A DNA stretch of 36,532 nucleotides from SG8-30 sp964406445 (lineage in GTDB: Bacteria > Pseudomonadota > Gammaproteobacteria > Steroidobacterales > Steroidobacteraceae), in the NCBI GenBank assembly GCA_964406445.1, contig CAYORU010000034.1, positions 1 to 36,532 on the forward strand, given 5' to 3'. The position numbers and the translations under genes are program-made. The notes under the pieces were generated by a model. The model saw only the letters and a list, made by a program, of their open reading frames with translations. It was not told the origin of the DNA and made no database searches. Each line of letters starts with the position of its first letter. Position 1 is the first letter of the stretch. Below are positions 7,991-16,413 of this stretch, one piece after another.

Positions 7991-10717
7991 TCAATTGCCG
8001 AGCCGCCAGTCGACCTTCAGGTACCAGCGCGAGCCCATGAGGTCGTAGGTCATGGTGTCGGTATTCGCGTCGATCCAGCTCCGATAGAACGGCGCATCCT
8101 CGTCGAAGACATTGTCAGCGCCGACCGCGAGCCGGATCGCGTCGGTAACTTCGTAGGCGAACTGGACGTTGTGGTACATGACCGCGTCCACGCTGCTTCC
8201 CAGTCCGCTGGCGACGTTGATGTCGTCGGCCTCGCCGATGTACTGCATGGTCCAGCTGGCGGACCATCGGTTGGCGCTGAACGTCGCGCCGAGATCGCCG
8301 CGATACTCCGTGTAGCTGCCACGGCCTCCGGTGATGTTGCCCGCATACTCGATCGGCACGGCTCCCGGGAATGCGCTGACGCTGTACTCGTCGAGGTAAG
8401 AGACGTTTGCAGAGAACACCGCGCCCAGGGCACCGATGGTCGTTGCGTAAGTCAGGCCCAGGTCGACCCCACTCGCGTCCTCGGAGCCGATGTTGCTCGG
8501 TTGCGCGGAGAGAAAGTTGACCTCGCCGGTGAGCGGGTCGCGGGTGTGGTGCGTGGGGCCACAGAAGGGATGACTCAACCCCTGCGAGTTGTAGCACTGC
8601 GAGAGTTTCTGGGTACCCGGGATCGACTGGATGGAATCCTCCAGCTCGATGCGCCAGTAGTCCACCGTCGCCGCAAAGCCGGGCAGGAACGACGGCTGCC
8701 ATACCAGCCCCACGGTCAGGGTATCTGCGCTCTCCGGCTGCAGCGCAGGGTTGCCGCCGACCGTGGTACGGATGACGTTGCCGATCTGAACGTAGCCGGG
8801 CGGCACGCCGGCCGCCTGGCAGTTGAGGTACCGGGCGCTTGTCGGGCTGAGGGTGGACCAGCCGCTGCAAGGATCGGCGGTGGTCAGCTGGCCCTCCGAG
8901 ACGCCGCCGAAAAGCTCCGGCACGTTCGGAACCCGGAAGGCGGTCGAGCTAGTTGCCCGCAGCTTGAGGTCTTCGACCACGGTCCACAGCAGACCGACCT
9001 TGTAGTTCGTGTCGTCGCCGAACAGATCATAGTCAGAGTAGCGCGCCGCTGCGTTCACCTCGAGGTGTCGCACCAGCGGGAGGTCACGCAGCAGTGGAAC
9101 AGACAGCTCCAGGTACATCTCGTCCGCCTCGATGGCTCCGGAGATAGGAGTCTGCTGATTGGTGTTGGCGATATTCGCGACGACCAGCGGATCGGGATCG
9201 CGCCAGCCGCGGTCCTTGCGGCTCTCCGCGCCCACCGCGAGGCCCACCTTGCCGGCCGGCAGGTCGAAGACGAACCCGGATAGATTGGCGGTGACCGAGG
9301 TCTGCTCGTTGCCGCCGGTATCCCGACGAACAAACATGATGTAGTCGATGACTTCCTGGGTGATGTCGCCCACGCCGAGATAGTCCGCGCACGGCACCGT
9401 GGTGCCATTGCAATTGAACATGGTCTCGTACACGCGCTGCAGGTTCGCCACGTTGGTCGAACCATCGATGCCGGTGTTGCGGCCCTTGTTGAAGGCGACG
9501 TCCCAGCTCCAGCTGTCGCCGAAGCTGCCCGCGAATCCCGCCACCACGCGCCAGGTCTCGGTCTCCTGGAAGGTGTCGCGGACGCCCGTTTCGACGAGGC
9601 GGCGCCGGTCGAGCCGGATGTTCTGTCCGGTAGGATTGGTCGGGTGCGTGGCCGGGATGTTGAAGTTCGAGACTCCGACTCCGGGTACGTAGTAGCTCTG
9701 GAGGGTGGCCGGAGTCGCGATCTGGCTGGTCTGTCGGTCGGTGAACAGCGTCTCGACGAAGAAACGGACGTTGTCGGCGAGATTGTAGTCGCCGAACAGG
9801 GCGACCGAGGTCTTCTCGATTGGACTGACGGCATTGAGCCAGTGGAAATACGGGATGTTGTGGACCGAGGCCACGTAGGGCTCGAAGAAATCGCCGTTGC
9901 CGCCCGGCACCTGGTTGAAATTGATCCTGCTGCCCGTGCTCGGACCGCTTAGGTACGTGGCCCGGCCGCCGGACGTGTTTGCCGAACCGCTGCAGACAAG
10001 TTGGTCGCCAGAGACGGCGTATCCACAGGGCTCGCGATCGGCCATGTTGATTTCCTGGGTGTCGACGTAGGAAAGCGCTGCTACGAGGCTGCCTTTCTCG
10101 CTCGCGACGCCGAATGTTGCGCTCGCACTGAACTCTTCGCCGTCGCTCTCGGTCGTCTGCCCGAACTTGGACGCGAACTCGAGCCCCTCGAATCCGGACT
10201 TCGTGACGATGTTGACGACTCCCGAAACGGCGTCGGCACCATAGAGGGCGGACGCACCGTCCTTCAGCACCTCGATGCGCTCGATCAGGGACGTCGGGAT
10301 CATGTTGAGGTCGACGGCGCTGTTGGCGCCGGTGCCGCCGTTCACGACCCTTCTACCGTTCAGCAGCACGAGCGTCCGGTTGGCTCCGAGCCCTCGCAGG
10401 TTGACCTGCGCAGTGCCCCATCCTCCGCTCGTCCAGTAGGCATTGGTCTGGTTCCCGGCGACGCCAGCCGAGACCGACATGCGTTGCAACAGCGACTCGG
10501 TGGACGTCACGCCGGTCGACTCGATGTACGCGGCGTCCAGCACCGCAACCGGCCCGACGCCTTCAAGGTCCTGCCGCTTGATGCGGCTCCCCGTGACGGT
10601 GACTTCCTGCATCGACGTGGCTGCGCCGCCTGCCTCCTGCGCGTGCGCCGTCCCGCCCGCCGTTGCCAACACGGCCGCGATGGCGGCCTTGAGCGAAATC
10701 AGCCTGACTGTGTTCAT
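7991..10717 (-). CDS. TonB-dependent outer-membrane receptor (hut-linked)
   Basis: The 908-residue protein has a signal peptide ending TAHAQ and the plug-domain hallmarks of TonB-dependent receptors. These are a TonB-box-like EVTVTGSRIKRQ near residue 38, NLRGLGANRTLVLLNGRRV, and IERIEVLKDGASALYGADAVSGVVNIVTK. A long barrel follows, ending in the aromatic strand SRWYLKVDWRLGN. Such receptors use proton-motive energy passed by TonB to import metal chelates, cobalamin, sugars or peptides. The plug sequence belongs to the large subgroup common in Xanthomonadales and Sphingomonadales, for which ligands are hard to predict. It starts 36 bases after hutH with GGGGAG upstream of the ATG, so co-transcription with hut genes is likely and histidine, a His peptide or a metal-His complex is a plausible ligand. 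Confidence 0.92.
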   Translation of the reverse strand: MNTVRLISLKAAIAAVLATAGGTAHAQEAGGAATSMQEVTVTGSRIKRQDLEGVGPVAVLDAAYIESTGVTSTESLLQRMSVSAGVAGNQTNAYWTSGGWGTAQVNLRGLGANRTLVLLNGRRVVNGGTGANSAVDLNMIPTSLIERIEVLKDGASALYGADAVSGVVNIVTKSGFEGLEFASKFGQTTESDGEEFSASATFGVASEKGSLVAALSYVDTQEINMADREPCGYAVSGDQLVCSGSANTSGGRATYLSGPSTGSRINFNQVPGGNGDFFEPYVASVHNIPYFHWLNAVSPIEKTSVALFGDYNLADNVRFFVETLFTDRQTSQIATPATLQSYYVPGVGVSNFNIPATHPTNPTGQNIRLDRRRLVETGVRDTFQETETWRVVAGFAGSFGDSWSWDVAFNKGRNTGIDGSTNVANLQRVYETMFNCNGTTVPCADYLGVGDITQEVIDYIMFVRRDTGGNEQTSVTANLSGFVFDLPAGKVGLAVGAESRKDRGWRDPDPLVVANIANTNQQTPISGAIEADEMYLELSVPLLRDLPLVRHLEVNAAARYSDYDLFGDDTNYKVGLLWTVVEDLKLRATSSTAFRVPNVPELFGGVSEGQLTTADPCSGWSTLSPTSARYLNCQAAGVPPGYVQIGNVIRTTVGGNPALQPESADTLTVGLVWQPSFLPGFAATVDYWRIELEDSIQSIPGTQKLSQCYNSQGLSHPFCGPTHHTRDPLTGEVNFLSAQPSNIGSEDASGVDLGLTYATTIGALGAVFSANVSYLDEYSVSAFPGAVPIEYAGNITGGRGSYTEYRGDLGATFSANRWSASWTMQYIGEADDINVASGLGSSVDAVMYHNVQFAYEVTDAIRLAVGADNVFDEDAPFYRSWIDANTDTMTYDLMGSRWYLKVDWRLGN

Positions 10718-10753
10718 GTATGTGATCTCCCCGACAGATTCCCGATGTTGAGA

Positions 10754-12328
10754 CTACGACGCTTTTCCCCCACCCAATCGACCCGCGAACGCGCAGACCA
10801 GGCCGGTCGGCGCCAGTGACAAGAGGTCCGTTGCCAGCAACTCTCTCGCGGCCTCGATATCAGGCGCGAAGAGTCGATCCGTGTCCCAGAACGGCACGCG
10901 CCGCCGAAGAAGAACATGCGCTGCCTCTACTCGATCCGACGAACGCAGTGGACGCCTGAGGTCGACGCCCTGCGCAGCCGCCAACCACTCGATGGCGAGT
11001 ACGCCACGGGTGTTTTCCGTCATGGCGCCCAACCGGCGCGCTGCGAATGTGGCCATGCTGACGTGATCTTCCTGGTTGGCGGATGTCGGCATGCTGTCCA
11101 CGGACGCAGGATGGGCGTAGGTCTTGTTCTCGCTTGCAAGCGCCGCGGCCGTCACCTGCGCGAGCATGAAGCCAGAGTTGATCCCGCTGTCGCGGACCAG
11201 GAAAGGCGGCAGGCCGCTGAGAGACGAGTCAATCAAGAGGGCGGTGCGACGCTCGGACAACGCGCCCATCTCGGCGATGGCGACGGCGGTGGCGTCGGCC
11301 GCCATGGCGACGGGTTCGGCGTGGAAGTTGCCGCCGGACAGAACCCGGCCAGTCTCGGCGAAAACGAGCGGGTTGTCGGAGACGGCGTTGGCCTCGACCT
11401 GGAGGTCGCAAGCCGCATGCCGGAGCTGCGCGACGCAAGCTCCCAGCACCTGCGGTTGACAGCGGAGCGAATAAGGATCCTGGACCCGGTCGCAGTCGAC
11501 GTGGCTCGCCGCAATTTCGCTGCCGGCGAGAACGGTGCGAAATGCGCCGGCGACGTCGCTCTGGGCGGCGTGCCCGCGCACGTCGTGGATCGCGGCGTCG
11601 AATGGCGTGTGGCTTCCCATCGCCGCCTCGACCGACGAAGCCCCAATAAGCACGGAGGCAGCCACGAGGTCCTCCGCCTGCATCAGACCGCTGAGCGCCA
11701 GGGCCGTGGAGACCTGGGTGCCGTTCAGCAACGCGAGGCCCTCCTTGGGCGCGAGGGACAGCGGCGCGATCCGCTCGACAGCCAGGGCCGCGGTCGCGGC
11801 AACGCGCGAGCCGCGGTGCAGGACCTCGCCTTCCGCAAGCAGCGCCAGCGACAGGTGTGCGAGCGGCGCCAGATCCCCCGAGGCCCCGACGGATCCCTGT
11901 GCCGGGATGCAGGGAAGGATGTCGGCGTTCAGCAGATCGAGCAATCGTTCGATCACGAGCCGCCGGACGCCCGAGTATCCGCGGGCGAGGCTTGCCGCCT
12001 TCAGTGCGAGAACCAGGCGCACGACGCCGGGCGACAGCAGCGGCCCTGTCCCGGCCGCGTGCGACCGGACGATGGCCAGTTGCAGTTCCTCGAGTTTGTC
12101 ATGCGGGATGCGCGTCCGGGCAAGCAATCCGAATCCGGTGTTGATGCCGTACATCACCTCGCCGGCTTCAACTTTGCAGCGGATGACCTCCGCCGCCGAG
12201 TCAACTTTCCGCTGCCAGCCCGGAGTCAGCCTGACCTGGATCGGGCCGTGCAGCATCTCCCGCACCTGATCGAGGCGGATCGCCCCCGGCGTCAGTTCAA
12301 TCGCGGCGCGGCGACTGGGTTCGCGCAT
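10754..12328 (-). CDS. hutH: Histidine ammonia-lyase (HutH)
   Basis: HutH is the first enzyme of histidine degradation and removes ammonia from L-histidine to give urocanate in the cytoplasm. The 524-residue protein has the family length. The Ala-Ser-Gly triad that cyclises into the MIO electrophile is at residues 149-151 in GSVGASGDLAPLAH. Other conserved pieces include YGINTGFG near residue 60, KEGLALLNGTQ, and QDPYSLRCQPQVLG-like VQDPYSLRCQPQ. The ATG at 12328 follows the hutU stop codon with no gap, so translation is probably coupled. An aromatic ammonia-lyase of another specificity is possible in this superfamily, but the hutU and hutC neighbours make histidine the best call. Induction by urocanate through HutC is expected. 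Confidence 0.93.
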   Translation of the reverse strand: MREPSRRAAIELTPGAIRLDQVREMLHGPIQVRLTPGWQRKVDSAAEVIRCKVEAGEVMYGINTGFGLLARTRIPHDKLEELQLAIVRSHAAGTGPLLSPGVVRLVLALKAASLARGYSGVRRLVIERLLDLLNADILPCIPAQGSVGASGDLAPLAHLSLALLAEGEVLHRGSRVAATAALAVERIAPLSLAPKEGLALLNGTQVSTALALSGLMQAEDLVAASVLIGASSVEAAMGSHTPFDAAIHDVRGHAAQSDVAGAFRTVLAGSEIAASHVDCDRVQDPYSLRCQPQVLGACVAQLRHAACDLQVEANAVSDNPLVFAETGRVLSGGNFHAEPVAMAADATAVAIAEMGALSERRTALLIDSSLSGLPPFLVRDSGINSGFMLAQVTAAALASENKTYAHPASVDSMPTSANQEDHVSMATFAARRLGAMTENTRGVLAIEWLAAAQGVDLRRPLRSSDRVEAAHVLLRRRVPFWDTDRLFAPDIEAARELLATDLLSLAPTGLVCAFAGRLGGGKAS

Positions 12329-14014
12329 TCAACGGCTCCCGAGGATTCCGGGCAGGTCGAGGCCGTTGTCGCGCGCGCACCCGCGTGCAATCTCATAACC
12401 GGCGTCGGCATGGCGCATGACGCCCGTGGCGGGATCGTTCCAGAGAACGCGGGCGATACGTCGGGCTGCGGCAGCGGTCCCGTCGCACACGACGACGACG
12501 CCTGCATGCTGGGAGAAACCCATGCCGACTCCGCCGCCGTGGTGGATCGACACCCAGGTCGCGCCCGCGGCCGTGTTGAGGAGTGCGTTCAGCAATGGCC
12601 AGTCCGAGACCGCATCGGACCCGTCGCGCATGCCCTCGGTCTCGCGGTTGGGGCTCGCCACGGATCCCGAATCGAGGTGGTCGCGGCCGATCACGATCGG
12701 CGCCTCGAGCTCGCCGCGCGCCACCATCTCGTTGAATGCCAGGCCCAGCCGCGCGCGATCCCGCAGTCCCACCCAGCAGATGCGGGCGGGCAGGCCCTGG
12801 AAGGCAATGCGATCGCGCGCCATGTCCAGCCAGTGGTGCAGGCCCGGCGCGTCAGGGATCAGTTCCCTGACCCTGGCGTCGGTCTTGCAAATGTCTTCGG
12901 GATTGCCGGAGAGAGCCACCCAGCGGAAGGGTCCGATGCCCTCGCAGAACAACGGGCGGATGTACTCCGGCACGAAGCCCGGGATGTCGAAGGCGCAGGT
13001 CGAACCGGTCTCCTTGGCCATCTGCCGGATGTTGTTGCCATAGTCGAAGGCGACGGCGCCACGCCGCCGCATCTCGAGCATGGCCTCGACCTGCACCTTC
13101 ATCGATGCCTTGGCCTCACGCACGATCCCGGCGGGATCGGTGCGCCGCCGCTCTGCGGCCTCTGCCAACGTCAAACCGAGCGGCAGGTATCCGTTGAGCG
13201 GATCGTGCGCCGAGGTCTGGTCGGTGACGACGTCAGGCGTAACGCCGCGAGAAACCAGGTCGTGATACACGGCGGCAGCGTTGCCGCGCAATGCGACTGA
13301 CGTCGCCAGACGCCGCGCGCGCCCGTCCGCGATGATCGCCAGCGCCTCTTCGAGTGATCTGGCCTCACGATCCACGTAGCGGGTCCGCAGTCGGAAATCA
13401 ATGCGGCTCTGGTCGCACTCCACGGCGAGCACGGAGAATCCCGCCATCGTCCCGGCGAGCGGCTGCGCGCCGCCCATGCCACCGAGACCGCCGGTGAGAA
13501 TCCAGCGCCCTGCCGGGTGCCCGCCGAAGTGCCGTCGTGCGCAGGCGGCAAATGTCTCGTAGGTGCCCTGCACGATCCCCTGCGATCCGATGTAGATCCA
13601 CGAACCGGCCGTCATCTGCCCGAACATCATCAGGCCCTTGCGGTCGAGCTCGTTGAACTGGTCCCAGGTGGCCCAGTGCGGGACCAGGTTGGAGTTCGCT
13701 ATCAGCACGCGCGGCGCATCGGGATGGGTTTCGAAGACGCCCACCGGCTTGCCCGACTGTACGAGCAGCGACTGGTCGTCGCGAAGGCGTCGCAGCGTCG
13801 AGAGGATCTGTTCATAGGCTTCCCAGCTGCGCGCCGCCTTGCCGATGCCTCCATACACCACCAGATCCCGAGGCCTCTCGGCGACCTCGCTGTCGAGATT
13901 GTTCTGCAGCATCCGGTAGGGGGCCTCCGTCAGCCAGCTCCGGCAGCTCAGCGTCCTGCCGCGCGGGGCCGCGACTCCCGCCCACTCCTTGCTGTTTGGC
14001 TGCAGTCGATGCAT
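12329..14014 (-). CDS. hutU: Urocanate hydratase (HutU)
   Basis: HutU adds water to urocanate to form imidazolonepropionate, using tightly bound NAD+ as an electrophile. The 561-residue protein shows the conserved YGGIGKAARSWEAY start region, the NAD-binding GGLGGMGGAQPLA (residues 175-187) and the catalytic cysteine C413 in RICWVGL, equivalent to Cys410 of the Pseudomonas enzyme. Further landmarks are IGRDHLDSGSVASPNRETE and HHGGGVGMG. The start at 14014 gives the usual beginning and avoids a much longer frame that runs into hutC. The stop codon is immediately followed by the hutH ATG. It lies 11 bases after hutC. The next pathway enzyme, HutI, is not in this window. Confidence 0.95.
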   Translation of the reverse strand: MHRLQPNSKEWAGVAAPRGRTLSCRSWLTEAPYRMLQNNLDSEVAERPRDLVVYGGIGKAARSWEAYEQILSTLRRLRDDQSLLVQSGKPVGVFETHPDAPRVLIANSNLVPHWATWDQFNELDRKGLMMFGQMTAGSWIYIGSQGIVQGTYETFAACARRHFGGHPAGRWILTGGLGGMGGAQPLAGTMAGFSVLAVECDQSRIDFRLRTRYVDREARSLEEALAIIADGRARRLATSVALRGNAAAVYHDLVSRGVTPDVVTDQTSAHDPLNGYLPLGLTLAEAAERRRTDPAGIVREAKASMKVQVEAMLEMRRRGAVAFDYGNNIRQMAKETGSTCAFDIPGFVPEYIRPLFCEGIGPFRWVALSGNPEDICKTDARVRELIPDAPGLHHWLDMARDRIAFQGLPARICWVGLRDRARLGLAFNEMVARGELEAPIVIGRDHLDSGSVASPNRETEGMRDGSDAVSDWPLLNALLNTAAGATWVSIHHGGGVGMGFSQHAGVVVVCDGTAAAARRIARVLWNDPATGVMRHADAGYEIARGCARDNGLDLPGILGSR

Positions 14015-14025
14015 GAGGGCTTCCC

Positions 14026-14754
14026 TCACTCGGTGAGCTTGCTTGAGAAGTGCAGCTGCCCGGCTAGCTGGTAGCGGCTGGCGGGCGCAAGGATCCTCGC
14101 GTGACTCACCAGCCCATGGTGCGCGGCAGTCACGCGCGTGATGAGCAGGCACGGCTCGCCGCGCCTGATGCCGAGCGCCCGGCTCTGAAAGGTGTTGGGC
14201 AGCGTCGCGGTCACTTCCTGGCGGGCGTCGGTCAGCGGGCACTCGCGCTGCAGGTAGTGGTTGGGGGTCTCGACCGACAGGTCGGCGTCGATGTAGCCCG
14301 GCGCGGCGTCCCGGCGAACGAAACGGTACTCGAGCTGCACAGGCATCTGGTCGGCCATGTGAACGATCAGCGAGTGAAAGACCTCGTCTCCGGCCGCGAC
14401 GTCGAGCGCCGCCGCAACGACGCGCGACGCCTTGCAGACGCAATGCCTGAGCACGCGGCTCGAGTAGCGGTGCCCGGTTTCGGCGATCTCCTCGGCGATG
14501 TTGCGTATGACGAGGAACGACGACCGGACGCTGTTGTTGGCGATGAAGCTTCCCGCACCGCGCCTGCGGACGATGAGACCGTCGAGCGCCAGCTGGTCAA
14601 GCGCCCGCCGGGCCGTCATGCGGCTGACTCGGAACATGTTGCAGAGTTCGTTCTCCGAGGGCACGCGATCGCCAGCGCGCCACGCCCCGGAGTCGATCTT
14701 CCCCCGAGCGAAGCCAACGATGGTGGCGAACTTAGGCTCGGGCTGGCTGGCCAC
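14026..14754 (-). CDS. hutC: GntR-family histidine utilization repressor (HutC)
   Basis: HutC is a cytoplasmic DNA-binding repressor that releases its operators when it binds urocanate. The 242-residue protein has an N-terminal GntR winged-helix domain (VPSENELCNMFRVSRMTARRALDQLALDGLIVRRRGAGSF split over residues about 30-70). A UTRA effector-binding domain follows, with VFHSLIVHMADQMPVQLEYRFV and a conserved end LVSHARILAPASRYQLAG. The start is the GTG at 14754, with an AAAGG element upstream; it overlaps the end of the preceding PepSY gene by 23 bases. The perfect palindrome GTTGTATATACAAC at 16262-16275 upstream of the cluster is the probable operator, giving negative autoregulation. Confidence 0.9.
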   Translation of the reverse strand: MASQPEPKFATIVGFARGKIDSGAWRAGDRVPSENELCNMFRVSRMTARRALDQLALDGLIVRRRGAGSFIANNSVRSSFLVIRNIAEEIAETGHRYSSRVLRHCVCKASRVVAAALDVAAGDEVFHSLIVHMADQMPVQLEYRFVRRDAAPGYIDADLSVETPNHYLQRECPLTDARQEVTATLPNTFQSRALGIRRGEPCLLITRVTAAHHGLVSHARILAPASRYQLAGQLHFSSKLTE

Positions 14755-15445
14755 GCGGCTTGCCTTTCGGTCGGTACAGACGGATCACGAGCAGCAGACC
14801 CGTCAGGGAAATCCACAAGGCGACGGAGCCGGCGAAGATCACCAGGGGGTTGTTGAAGTCATCACGGCCTTCGTAATCCATCGTGTGCAGCATCCAGAAG
14901 AAGTCGAAGATCCGCCAGGTCGTGGTGCGCGCTACGATGAAGGAACCATCGTCGGCCGACACGTAGACACTCGTGCCATGCTCGTCCGCATAGCGCGCCT
15001 CCCAGCTTGGCCCCGCCTTGCGCGTCTCAAGCGTGGGGCCGGCGTGGCGCTCGATGGCAACGAGCTGCCCGTCGCCCGCGTAGTAGCGGTTGGCGAGGTC
15101 GGCGGCGAGCGAGCGGTCGACTTCGAGTGGCGTGCCGTCCTCGGCGCGGAACAGCCGCACTCTGCCGGTCTCCACGACCCGGTACACCCAATGCCTTCCG
15201 AGTTGCAGGAGCTTGACCTCGGTCACGGGCGATCCTGCCAGCCGCCGCAGGACAGCGCCCGGATCGGTCAGCGCCTGGCCGGCGGGCAGCGAGCCCATCA
15301 CAGGCGCTGCCACGACTTCGTGTCCCTGGACTTCGTGATGATCCAGCCAGGCGAACACGAGGCCGCTCAGAGACCACAGGACGAGCTGCAGGCCTACGAA
15401 AAGCGCCGCCCATTTGTGGAGCTTTCGCAGAGTGAGCAGCTTCAT
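14732..15445 (-). CDS. PepSY-type membrane protein, second of a pair
   Basis: The 237-residue protein has one transmembrane helix at each end (about residues 11-32 and 203-222) and a periplasmic middle of PepSY type. A conserved WRIFDFFWMLHTMDYEGRDDFNN segment precedes the second helix. PepSY membrane proteins often accompany TonB-dependent receptors and are thought to act in the inner membrane, in some cases in reduction or release of metal from chelates. The start ATG at 15445 overlaps the stop of the preceding PepSY gene as ATGA, so translation is coupled; a longer in-frame extension lacks the family start. The basic C-terminus (RLYRPKGKPRGQ) is predicted to be cytoplasmic. The specific substrate is unknown. 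Confidence 0.82.
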   Translation of the reverse strand: MKLLTLRKLHKWAALFVGLQLVLWSLSGLVFAWLDHHEVQGHEVVAAPVMGSLPAGQALTDPGAVLRRLAGSPVTEVKLLQLGRHWVYRVVETGRVRLFRAEDGTPLEVDRSLAADLANRYYAGDGQLVAIERHAGPTLETRKAGPSWEARYADEHGTSVYVSADDGSFIVARTTTWRIFDFFWMLHTMDYEGRDDFNNPLVIFAGSVALWISLTGLLLVIRLYRPKGKPRGQPARA

Positions 15446-16206
15446 CGCAGGCTCTCCGCGGAACCCGCGAGCGGCAGCGCAGGCGACGGGCTGGAGCGTC
15501 GCCGGCGTTGCAGAAACGCGAAGCTGTGGAAGGACAGCCAGACACCGGTGCCGGTCGCCACGACGGCGGCGATCGTCGCGACGCGCAGCAGGCTGTTGTT
15601 CACGTCGGACCGCTCCGTGTAGTCCATGATGTGGAGCGACCACAGGAAGTCGAACCAGCGCCAGAAGCGGTGGCGTCGCGTCACCAGACGGCCCGTGTCG
15701 GGGTCGAGGTAGAGACTCGTCTCGAGCCAGTCGTCGAAGTCGATCCGCCACAGCGGCAGCGGGCGGGATTGCAGCTCGATCGGCTTTAAAGCCTCCTCAC
15801 TCAGCAGGGTGACCCGCAAAACGCTGCCGGCGCCCGCGTAATGGGCGCGCGCAAGGCCGACGATCCTAGCCTCCGGCAGCGGCGAGAGCTGTCGCCCGGT
15901 CGTCGCGTCGACGACTACGACTCCCGCCGCCGTGTCGATCTCGTAGACGGGTCCCGCGCCATCGGCGCTGCCGCGCAAGGTGATGGACCGCAGTTCGGGA
16001 TGGCGGGTCCGCAGAACCTCGATTGCAACGAGCGGGCGGTCGGCCGCGATCCTCGTCTCGAGGTTGCGGACCAGCGGGTCGCCGTGGATGAAGTCGAGGT
16101 CGACGACGACCATGTAGAAGCCGCTTAGCATCCAGATCACGAGCTGGATGCCGACCACCAGGGCCAGCCACCTGTGCGCCTTGCGCGAGACGCGGGCCGC
16201 GTTCAT
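15442..16206 (-). CDS. PepSY-type membrane protein, first of a pair
   Basis: The 254-residue protein is a paralogue of the next gene. It has an N-terminal helix near residues 13-35 (WLALVVGIQLVIWMLSGFYMVVV) preceded by RKAHRWL, a periplasmic domain with YxxDTAAGVVVVDATTGRQL-like repeats, and a second helix near residues 208-230 after the shared WRWFDFLWSLHIMDYTERSDVNN segment. The C-terminus is Arg-rich. It is the first gene of the minus-strand cluster that continues through hutC, hutU and hutH. The HutC-type palindrome is 56 bases upstream of its ATG. The ribosome-binding site is not obvious. A partner role with the TonB-dependent receptor, for instance in handling an imported metal complex, is inferred. 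Confidence 0.8.
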   Translation of the reverse strand: MNAARVSRKAHRWLALVVGIQLVIWMLSGFYMVVVDLDFIHGDPLVRNLETRIAADRPLVAIEVLRTRHPELRSITLRGSADGAGPVYEIDTAAGVVVVDATTGRQLSPLPEARIVGLARAHYAGAGSVLRVTLLSEEALKPIELQSRPLPLWRIDFDDWLETSLYLDPDTGRLVTRRHRFWRWFDFLWSLHIMDYTERSDVNNSLLRVATIAAVVATGTGVWLSFHSFAFLQRRRRSSPSPALPLAGSAESLR

Positions 16207-16261
16207 GTCGCGACGGATTGGCCCAACACGATTGATCCCCTGCGCGTCCGCGCCGCACTTG

Positions 16262-16275
16262 GTTGTATATACAAC
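16262..16275. promoter_or_regulatory. Putative HutC operator (perfect 14-bp palindrome)
   Basis: The sequence GTTGTATATACAAC is its own reverse complement and closely resembles known HutC sites of the form CTTGTATnTACAAG. It lies between the divergent PepSY-hut cluster and the lysR gene. The TATATA core could itself form part of a -10 element on the minus strand, so bound HutC would block the promoter. The AT-rich palindrome stands out in GC-rich surroundings. Confidence 0.75.
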
Positions 16276-16352
16276 GCGAAGCCGACGCTAGCACCAGGGT
16301 CTGCGGGGCGCAAGTCCCCACGCATCGCCCTCAGCTCGGGTCAAACCAGCGG

Positions 16353-16380
16353 TTGCAAATCCCGCGTGTACGGGTATGTT
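16353..16380 (+). promoter_or_regulatory. Possible lysR promoter
   Basis: TTGCAA (16353-16358) and TATGTT (16375-16380) are spaced by 16 bases, each matching four of six consensus positions. The element lies 33 bases before the chosen lysR start. It is weakly supported. Confidence 0.3.
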
Positions 16381-16413
16381 GTTCGGCTGAATGCCAAGAA
16401 CCCGCGGAAGCCG

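Noticed and set aside
10916..13300. A 794-residue plus-strand open frame opposite hutH and hutU
   Set aside because: The opposite strand carries complete, motif-verified HutH and HutU, and this frame has no family resemblance.
14015..14443. Upstream in-frame extension of hutU
   Set aside because: It overlaps hutC in another frame and has no HutU-like residues; the canonical start is at 14014.
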